DNA of 5,526 nt from Polaribacter sp. Its GTDB lineage: Bacteria; Bacteroidota; Bacteroidia; Flavobacteriales; Flavobacteriaceae. Under the pieces are notes generated by a model. The model was not told the origin of the DNA. It saw only the letters and a list, made by a program, of their open reading frames with translations, and searched no databases. Location of the stretch: NCBI GenBank assembly GCA_029248845.1, contig JAQWIO010000083.1:1-5526 (forward strand), written 5' to 3'. The position numbers were made by a program, and so were the translations under genes. Shown in pieces: positions 1 to 5,526 of this stretch (its first letter is position 1; every line of letters starts with the position of its first letter).

Positions 1-62
1 ATTCCGAAAAAATTAAACATACCTTTAAGAATAAATAGGCAATGAGAGTTATTCTTCGGAAT
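1..62. terminator. Overlapping inverted repeats, possible bidirectional terminator
   Basis: Two perfect 8-bp inverted repeats overlap here. The outer pair is ATTCCGAA at 1-8 and TTCGGAAT at 55-62. The inner pair is AAGAATAA at 27-34 and TTATTCTT at 49-56. They share bases 55-56, so both stems cannot form fully at once. T-rich sequence follows on the plus strand (66-77). On the minus strand an A6 run at 7-12 gives a U-tract after the inner stem. The element lies just past the stop codon of the minus-strand peptidase, where a terminator is expected. The stems are AT-rich with long loops, and the outer repeat touches the window edge, so the call is tentative. Confidence 0.35.
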
Positions 63-75
63 GATATTTTATTTT

Positions 76-1164
76 TTATTCAAAATAAGAAAATGTTTCT
101 CCGTCTTTGATATTTACCAATGTTTCATAAATCATTTTAATGACATTTTCTACATCTTCTCGGTGTACCATTTCAACAGTGGTATGCATGTATCTTAGCG
201 GTAAAGAAATTAATGCAGAAGCTACACCACCATTACTATAAGCAAAAGCGTCAGTATCTGTACCTGTAGCTCTTGAAAGAGCAGAACGTTGAAAAGGAAT
301 TTTATTTTTTTCTGCAGTTTCTGTGATTAAATCACGAAGTTTTTGCTGAACGGCTGGTGCATAGGCTATTACTGGGCCTTTTCCCATTTCTAATAGACCT
401 TCTTTTTTTTGATCAATCATTGGAGTAGTGGTATCATGCGTTACATCAGTAACAATAGCAACATGGGGTTGAATTGTTTGTGTAATCATTTCAGCACCAC
501 GAAGGCCAATTTCTTCTTGAACCGAATTCGTAATATACAATCCAAATGGAATTTCTTTTTTATTTTCTTTTAACAAACGAGCAACTTCAGCAATCATAAA
601 ACCACCCATTCTGTTGTCTAGAGCTCTACATACAAATTTATTTTCGTTTAGAATATGAAATTCATCTGGATAGGTGATGACACATCCTACATGAATTCCT
701 AAATTTTCAACTTCTTTTTTAGTTGTACAACCAGTGTCAATAAAAATATTATCTGGTTTAGGAGCTTCTTCTTTTCCTTTGACTCTTGTATGAATTGCTG
801 GCCATCCAAAAACACCTTTTATAATTCCATTTTTGGTATGAATATTTACAATTTTACTTGGGGCAATTTGATGGTCTGAGCCACCATTTCTAAGTACATA
901 AATTAAACCATTATCAGAGATATAGTTAACATACCAAGAGATTTCATCTGCATGACCCTCAATGACCACTTTGTATTTTGCATCTGGATTTATGACCCCA
1001 ACTGCAGAACCGTAGGTGTCTGTGATAAAGGTATCTACATAGGGTTTTAAATATTCCATCCAAATTTTTTGACTCTCCCATTCATAACCTGTAGGAGCTG
1101 CATTATTTAGATATTTCTCAAGAAATGTAAGTGAATTCTTATTCAATATTGATTTTTTTCCCAT
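76..1164 (-). CDS. M42 family metallopeptidase (TET/glutamyl aminopeptidase-like)
   Basis: This is a complete 362-residue protein, the usual length for M42 di-metal aminopeptidases. These cytosolic enzymes typically form dodecameric tetrahedral (TET) particles and remove N-terminal residues from short peptides. The visible dimetal site fits the family: His71 in the GHADE motif (with Asp73), the bridging Asp183 in ALDNR, the QEEIG motif with Glu217 as likely general base and Glu218 as ligand, Asp240 in the TDV segment, and His327 in RYMHTTVE. The segment at about 90-170, between GHADE and ALDNR, corresponds to the dimerisation/PDZ-like insert of M42 proteins. No signal peptide or membrane segment is visible, so the protein is probably cytoplasmic. 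The ATG at 1164 gives a normal family N-terminus (helix, then APTGYE). The gene is divergent from the ABC operon across 146 bp. Substrate preference (acidic, leucine-type or other residues) cannot be read from the sequence. Some M42-like proteins are annotated as endoglucanases or deblocking aminopeptidases, so only the family is firm. Confidence 0.93.
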   Translation of the reverse strand: MGKKSILNKNSLTFLEKYLNNAAPTGYEWESQKIWMEYLKPYVDTFITDTYGSAVGVINPDAKYKVVIEGHADEISWYVNYISDNGLIYVLRNGGSDHQIAPSKIVNIHTKNGIIKGVFGWPAIHTRVKGKEEAPKPDNIFIDTGCTTKKEVENLGIHVGCVITYPDEFHILNENKFVCRALDNRMGGFMIAEVARLLKENKKEIPFGLYITNSVQEEIGLRGAEMITQTIQPHVAIVTDVTHDTTTPMIDQKKEGLLEMGKGPVIAYAPAVQQKLRDLITETAEKNKIPFQRSALSRATGTDTDAFAYSNGGVASALISLPLRYMHTTVEMVHREDVENVIKMIYETLVNIKDGETFSYFE

Positions 1165-1310
1165 TATGTAATTTTATAATTTATTTTGATTTACTTTGAT
1201 GATTGTAAAAATAAAACGATTTTTATGATTCGCAGTAAAAAAAATCACAAAAAGTGTAACAAATTGTTTTACATTCAGTGTAAATAGGCAAAACAAAACT
1301 CATTAAGAAT
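1165..1310. promoter_or_regulatory. Divergent intergenic region, presumed to hold both promoters
   Basis: These 146 bp separate the starts of the M42 peptidase gene (minus strand) and the ABC ATPase gene (plus strand), so both promoters should lie here. The region is very AT-rich. I found no convincing match to the Bacteroidota consensus (TTTG at about -33, TAnnTTTG at about -7) on either strand. The nearest plus-strand match is TTACTTTG at 1191-1198, with one mismatch and no well-placed upstream TTG. Four TGTAA-type half-sites occur, at 1204-1208, 1255-1259, 1269-1273 (inverted) and 1279-1283. Neither gene has a strong Shine-Dalgarno sequence, which is normal for this phylum. Confidence 0.5.
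1268..1284. repeat. Short dyad TTTACA-N5-TGTAAA, candidate operator
   Basis: Perfect 6-bp arms TTTACA (1268-1273) and TGTAAA (1279-1284) flank a 5-bp spacer. The dyad ends 26 bp before the ATPase start codon. A second dyad-like element, AACAA-A-TTGTT, sits just upstream at 1258-1268, and GTGTAA is directly repeated at 1254-1259 and 1278-1283, which is 24 bp apart. The position and symmetry suit a regulator binding site for the ABC operon. Short dyads are common by chance in sequence this AT-rich, so the call is weak. Confidence 0.25.
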
Positions 1311-2198
1311 ATGAAATTAGTAATCAAAGATTTAACAAAGACTTATAAAAATGGTGTAAAAGCGATAGATAATTTAAGTATCGAAATTGGTACAGGAATG
1401 TTTGGTTTATTAGGTCCTAATGGAGCGGGGAAATCTTCATTAATGAGAACAATCGCAACTTTACAAAGTCCTGATTTTGGTTCCATCATGTTCGGAGAAA
1501 TTAATGTGTTAGAAGATCAGATGTCTTTGCGGAAAGTTTTGGGGTATTTACCTCAATCTTTTGGGGTATATCCAAAAATGTCGGCAGAAGACTTGTTAGA
1601 TTACTTTGCAACGTTAAAAGGTATTTCCGATAAGAACGAAAGAAAAACGATCGTAAAAGAAGTTTTAGAAATTACGAATTTATATGATGTAAGACGTAAA
1701 TATGTGGCAGGTTATTCTGGAGGAATGAAACAGCGCTTTGGAATTGCACAATTGCTTTTAAATAATCCGAAATTAATTATTGTAGATGAACCAACTGCTG
1801 GTTTAGACCCTGCAGAAAGACATCGTTTTTTAAATGTTTTACGTGAAGTAGGAACTAATACTACTGTGATTTTTTCAACCCATATTGTTGAAGATGTTAA
1901 AGAATTGTGTAATGAGATGGCGATTTTAAACGGAGGTAGGATTTTAAAACACACAACTCCAATAGAGGCTACTAAAGAAATAGAAGGAACCATTTGGCAG
2001 AAAACCATTGAAAGAGAACATTTAGATGAAAATGAAAAGTTATATAGTATTTTATCATCTAACTACAATCAGGATAATACATTGAATTTAAGAGTTCATG
2101 CTATTGAAAAGCCTTCAGAAGATTTTATTGCTGTTGCACCCCAATTAGATGATGTGTATTTTATTGCTTTAAAACAAGATGAACTTGATGTTGCCTAG
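1311..2198 (+). CDS. ABC transporter ATP-binding protein (ABC-2 exporter type)
   Basis: This is a complete 295-residue cytoplasmic ATPase that should power the membrane protein encoded next to it. Every nucleotide-binding motif is present and in order: Walker A GPNGAGKS at residues 35-42, Q-loop Gln82 in YLPQ, signature YSGGM at 135-139 (a common variant of LSGGQ in DrrA/NatA/CcmA-like ATPases), Walker B LIIVDE at 155-160 with catalytic Glu160, D-loop around Leu165-Asp166, and H-loop His191 in STH. Residues from about 215 to 295 form a C-terminal extension of the kind common in ABC-2-type ATPases. The site looks intact and active. The single ATPase gene next to a double-length permease suggests a homodimer. 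The ATG at 1311 puts the first beta strand (VIKDLTKTY) at the expected place. The stop codon is 53 bp before the permease-peptidase start, with no convincing terminator between, so the two are probably co-transcribed. Substrate and transport direction cannot be inferred from this protein. Confidence 0.95.
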   Translation: MKLVIKDLTKTYKNGVKAIDNLSIEIGTGMFGLLGPNGAGKSSLMRTIATLQSPDFGSIMFGEINVLEDQMSLRKVLGYLPQSFGVYPKMSAEDLLDYFATLKGISDKNERKTIVKEVLEITNLYDVRRKYVAGYSGGMKQRFGIAQLLLNNPKLIIVDEPTAGLDPAERHRFLNVLREVGTNTTVIFSTHIVEDVKELCNEMAILNGGRILKHTTPIEATKEIEGTIWQKTIEREHLDENEKLYSILSSNYNQDNTLNLRVHAIEKPSEDFIAVAPQLDDVYFIALKQDELDVA

Positions 2199-2251
2199 TA
2201 ACATTTTTAAAAATCTTAATTGATCACTTCTCATCCTATATCTTTAAAATT

Positions 2252-5200
2252 ATGTTTTCAACTATTTTCAAACAAGAACTCAACTATTGGTTTAAAAAGC
2301 CTGCATTTTATATTTATAGTAGTATTTTTATTTTGTTGGCTTTCTTTTTATCAGCTGCATCTGCTGGTTTTTTTGATTCTGTAACCGCTACTACAGGTTC
2401 TTCAAGAATTGTAAATTCTCCAATAGGAGTTACAGGTTTATTCAATGCACTAACAATTTTTATATTTTTCTTATTTCCATCTATTATTGGAGTTTCGGTC
2501 TATAGAGATTTTAAAAGTGAAATGCACACTATTTTATATTCATATCCTTTTACCAAAGCCAATTATTTATTTGCTAAGTTTTTTAGTGCCATAATTGTTG
2601 TTTCTATAATTGCATTTTCAATTGCCCTTGGAATGATCATTGGGTTTCGTTTTCCTGGAACAAATACAGAAATTGTTGGTCCTTTTAATCTTCTAACTTA
2701 TTTACAAACGTATTTAGTTTTTATTTTACCAAACGTATTATTATTTGGAGCCATTGTTTTTGCTGTAGTAGTTTTTTCAAGAAATATTGCTGCAGGTTTT
2801 ATTATGGTAATTATATTGCTTTTTGGTCAGGGCGTTTTAGAAAGTTTACTTTCTGATCCAGAACATAGAACCCTAGCAGCAATTTTAGATCCATTTGGAG
2901 CTGCAGCTTCTAATTATTACACCAAGTATTGGACGCCTTCAGAACAAAATGAATTGCAGATTCCTATAAAAGAAATGATCGTTTACAATCGTTTGTTATG
3001 GATGGCAATTGCTTCTTTAATATTTGGTTTGGTATATAAATACTTTATTTTCAGTCAGAATGCTATCTCTATTTCTTTTCGAAAGTCCATTGGAAAAAGA
3101 GTAACGAAAACGAACTTTGGCGGAATTACAAAAATTACCTTATCAAAAGTTTCTTATAATTATTCTTTCACTCAAAACTTAAAAACAACCTGGAAATTAT
3201 CAAACATCGATTTTAAATATATTGTTACAAGTTGGGCATTTATTTCTATTGTCTTGGTTGGGTTGGTTTTGATGCTTGTAGGCCTCTCTGAAATAGGAAA
3301 TATTTTTGGGACTCCAACATTGCCAGTAACATGGAAAATGTTAAACGTTGGAGGTGTTTTTTCTGCATCTATAAATATTTGTACCTTCTTATATGCCGGT
3401 ATGTTAGTGCACAGAGGTAAAATAGCTAAAGTAAATTATTTAGTGGATGCAACTCCAATTCCAAATTGGACCCTCTTATTTTCTAAATTTATTGCCTTGA
3501 TTAAAATGCAATTGGTTTTATTGGCCGTAATTATGATTTCGGGGATGCTTTTTCAAATATATAATGGGTATTATAATTTTGAGATAGTACATTATTTAAC
3601 GGAACTTTTTTTTTTAGAGTTTTTGAGTTTTTTAATTTGGGCATTATTGTCGATTTTTATTCAAACTCTAATAGGAAATCCATATTTAGGACTATTTGTT
3701 TTATTGGTTATTTCTATTGGAATGCCTTTTTTATCCCTGGCAGGAATAGAACAATCTATTTTTAAATACAATCAAGGTCCTGGGTTTAGTTATTCTGATA
3801 TGAATGGTTATGGAATTTTAGAACCCTATTTATGGTATAAAATTTATTGGATTTTAGCAGGGTTGACATTGTTCATTGTTTCTTTTTTGTTTTGGGTTCG
3901 TGGAATTCCGAATTCATTTAAAGAAAGATTGTCAATAGTAGGTTCTCGTTTTAAAGGTATTGCAGCAGTTAGTTTTTTAGTTTTATTATTTTGCTTTTTA
4001 GCTCTTGGTTTTTCAATTTATCAAGCAACAGGAACAGCGTCTAAGAGGACCTCTTCTAAGGAAGCAGAAAAGCAAAGTGTCAAATGGGAGAAAACATACA
4101 AAAGATATGAGAAGTATGCACAACCAAGAATAATTTCTGTAAATACAGCGGTAAATATTTTTCCAAAAGAAAGATTGTTTGATGCTACGGGTAGTTATAT
4201 GATGGTGAATAAAACAGGTAAAGCTATAGATACATTGTTTTTAAATCATAATTCTTTAGAGAGCACTTTTGAATTTAATAGGCCGAATACATTGGTTTTA
4301 GAGGACACTATTCAGCATTTTGATATGTACCATTTTAAAAACAAAATTCTACCAGGAGATACTCTACAATTATCTTTTTCTGTTAAAAGTAACAAGAATA
4401 CTATTTATAGGAAGAAGTCTCCGGTAAGAGAAAATGGAACGTTTATTAATAATTTTTCTATGTTTCCTTCACTAGGGTATTCTTCTCAAGGAGAACTAAC
4501 AGATAATAAAACACGTAAAAAATACGATTTACCACCTAATAATTTACGTCCGCATCCCTCAGATTCATTGGCTTTAGGAGATACGTATATTTCCAAAGAT
4601 GCAGATTGGATTGATTTTGAGGCAACCGTTTCAACTTCAAAAGACCAAATTGCGATTGCTCCTGGTTATTTGCAAAAAGAATGGGTTGAAAATGATAGAA
4701 GGTATTTTCATTATAAAATGGATAGTAAGATTTTGAATTTTTATGCTTTTAATTCTGGTAGGTATCAGGTGAAAAAAGAAATGTTTAAGGGCATTAGTTT
4801 AGAGATTTATTATCATAAACCACATACATTTAATTTAGATAGAATGATGAAAGGAATGAAGGCTTCTTTGGAGTATAATTCAAAAAACTTTAGTCCTTAT
4901 CAACATAAACAAGCTAGAATTATCGAATTTCCAAGAACAGGAGGAAGTTTTGCACAATCTTTTCCAAATACAATTCCGTTTTCTGAAAGCGTAGGTTTTA
5001 TTGCTGATGTAGATGACCAAGATACGGACGGTGTAGATTATCCATTTGCAATTACTGTTCACGAAGTAGCACACCAATGGTGGGCTCATCAAGTAATAGG
5101 AGCCGATGTTTTGGGAGCAACCATGCTTTCTGAGAGCATGTCTGAATATGTATCTTTAAAAGTATTAGAACATCAACAAGGAAAAGATAAAATGCGCATA

Positions 5201-5526
5201 TTTTTAAAGAAGGCTTTAGATGATTATTTATTGCAAAGAACGATGGAAAGAAAGCGAGAAAATGCATTGATGTATAATGATGGGCAAGGTTATATTCATT
5301 ATCAAAAAGGCTCTTTAGTACTCTATGCTTTGAGTGATTATATTGGTGAAGAAAATTTAAATGCAGCCCTAAAAAAATATTTAGAAAATGTACAGTTTCA
5401 AGAACCACCTTATACTACTTCATTAGAAATGGTAGCGTATATAAGAGAAGCAACTCCAGACTCATTGCAATATACTATTAAAGATATGTTTGAAACCATC
5501 ACTTTGTATAGAAATAGAATTGTAGA
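2252..5526 (+). CDS. ABC-2-like permease fused to periplasmic M1-type metallopeptidase (3' end cut off)
   Basis: The frame is open from the ATG at 2252 to the window edge: 1091 full codons, no stop, C-terminus missing. Hydrophobic segments suggest 13 membrane helices at about 19-40, 62-83, 111-131, 152-175, 179-197, 250-268, 325-346, 365-386, 413-436, 452-470, 478-497, 531-549 and 571-590. Basic stretches at the N-terminus, at 276-325 and at 550-569 put those parts in the cytoplasm. This gives two six-helix halves, then a thirteenth helix that leads residues 591 onward into the periplasm. The halves look duplicated: Arg85/Arg388, Pro99/Pro402 and Lys109/Lys412 match at a constant offset of 303. 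A charged linker follows (about 591-625), then a beta-rich region, then a gluzincin catalytic core. The core shows HEVAH (His937, Glu938, His941), third zinc ligand Glu961 in LSES, and Tyr1017 in YQKG, the usual transition-state tyrosine of M1 enzymes. GXMEN is not recognisable; FAQSF (900-904) occupies its place. Such fusions are known as 'ABC transporter permease/M1 family aminopeptidase'. Substrate, transport direction and true aminopeptidase activity are unknown. No frameshift was found in the reading frame. The upstream ATPase is the likely partner. Confidence 0.9.
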   Translation, partial: MFSTIFKQELNYWFKKPAFYIYSSIFILLAFFLSAASAGFFDSVTATTGSSRIVNSPIGVTGLFNALTIFIFFLFPSIIGVSVYRDFKSEMHTILYSYPFTKANYLFAKFFSAIIVVSIIAFSIALGMIIGFRFPGTNTEIVGPFNLLTYLQTYLVFILPNVLLFGAIVFAVVVFSRNIAAGFIMVIILLFGQGVLESLLSDPEHRTLAAILDPFGAAASNYYTKYWTPSEQNELQIPIKEMIVYNRLLWMAIASLIFGLVYKYFIFSQNAISISFRKSIGKRVTKTNFGGITKITLSKVSYNYSFTQNLKTTWKLSNIDFKYIVTSWAFISIVLVGLVLMLVGLSEIGNIFGTPTLPVTWKMLNVGGVFSASINICTFLYAGMLVHRGKIAKVNYLVDATPIPNWTLLFSKFIALIKMQLVLLAVIMISGMLFQIYNGYYNFEIVHYLTELFFLEFLSFLIWALLSIFIQTLIGNPYLGLFVLLVISIGMPFLSLAGIEQSIFKYNQGPGFSYSDMNGYGILEPYLWYKIYWILAGLTLFIVSFLFWVRGIPNSFKERLSIVGSRFKGIAAVSFLVLLFCFLALGFSIYQATGTASKRTSSKEAEKQSVKWEKTYKRYEKYAQPRIISVNTAVNIFPKERLFDATGSYMMVNKTGKAIDTLFLNHNSLESTFEFNRPNTLVLEDTIQHFDMYHFKNKILPGDTLQLSFSVKSNKNTIYRKKSPVRENGTFINNFSMFPSLGYSSQGELTDNKTRKKYDLPPNNLRPHPSDSLALGDTYISKDADWIDFEATVSTSKDQIAIAPGYLQKEWVENDRRYFHYKMDSKILNFYAFNSGRYQVKKEMFKGISLEIYYHKPHTFNLDRMMKGMKASLEYNSKNFSPYQHKQARIIEFPRTGGSFAQSFPNTIPFSESVGFIADVDDQDTDGVDYPFAITVHEVAHQWWAHQVIGADVLGATMLSESMSEYVSLKVLEHQQGKDKMRIFLKKALDDYLLQRTMERKRENALMYNDGQGYIHYQKGSLVLYALSDYIGEENLNAALKKYLENVQFQEPPYTTSLEMVAYIREATPDSLQYTIKDMFETITLYRNRIV

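Noticed and set aside
401..410. T8 run in the M42 gene as a phase-variation site
   Set aside because: It encodes a Lys-Lys pair in an intact full-length gene. A run of eight is ordinary at this AT content.
1191..1198. TTACTTTG as a -7 promoter element for the ABC operon
   Set aside because: It differs from TAnnTTTG at the second base and has no TTTG at the proper upstream distance, so I did not call a promoter.
1712..2008. 98-codon open frame on the minus strand
   Set aside because: It lies wholly inside the ATPase gene, antisense to the signature and Walker B region. Its translation has no recognisable domain, so it is a shadow of the real gene.
2203..2214. Perfect palindrome ATTTTTAAAAAT between the ATPase and the permease-peptidase
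   Set aside because: It contains only A and T, has no loop and would make a very weak stem. It is not a credible terminator and does not argue against co-transcription.
4880..5408. Two overlapping minus-strand open frames (4880-5092 and 5052-5408)
   Set aside because: Both are antisense to the peptidase domain, overlap each other and encode low-complexity or unrecognisable protein. The plus-strand frame carries the HEVAH, LSES and YQKG motifs and is clearly the coding one.

Overview
The window is AT-rich, dominated by TTA, AAA and AAT codons, and its genes lack clear Shine-Dalgarno sequences. Together with the protein types, this points to a marine-type Flavobacteriaceae (Bacteroidota) genome. 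That assignment is inferred from composition and style; no phylogenetic marker is present.

Layout. Bases 1-75 are non-coding and hold two overlapping inverted repeats downstream of the first gene. Bases 76-1164 (minus strand) encode a complete M42-family (TET/glutamyl aminopeptidase-like) metallopeptidase with all metal ligands present. A 146-bp divergent intergenic region (1165-1310) carries several TGTAA half-sites and a small dyad. Bases 1311-2198 (plus strand) encode a complete ABC-type ATPase. After 53 bp, a very long open frame starts at 2252 and runs off the right edge without a stop (at least 1091 codons). It encodes a fusion: two six-helix ABC-2-like permease halves, a thirteenth membrane helix, and a gluzincin (M1-type) metallopeptidase domain predicted to lie in the periplasm.

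How the genes fit together. The ATPase and the permease-peptidase are co-directional, closely spaced and probably co-transcribed. The ATPase would act as a cytoplasmic homodimer under the two permease halves, which appear to come from an internal duplication. This would be one machine joining ATP-driven transport or mechanical work to an extracytoplasmic peptidase tethered to the pump. Fusions of this type are, to my knowledge, annotated in Bacteroidota and Proteobacteria as 'ABC transporter permease/M1 family aminopeptidase', but I know of no established substrate. The divergent M42 enzyme would trim peptides in the cytoplasm, so the neighbourhood has a peptide-handling flavour. A functional link between the two transcription units is only inferred.

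The most interesting points are in the peptidase domain. It keeps the zinc site and the catalytic tyrosine. It lacks a recognisable GXMEN exopeptidase motif, has one extra residue between HEXXH and the third zinc ligand, and carries a DxDxDGxD calcium-loop-like motif just before the zinc site.
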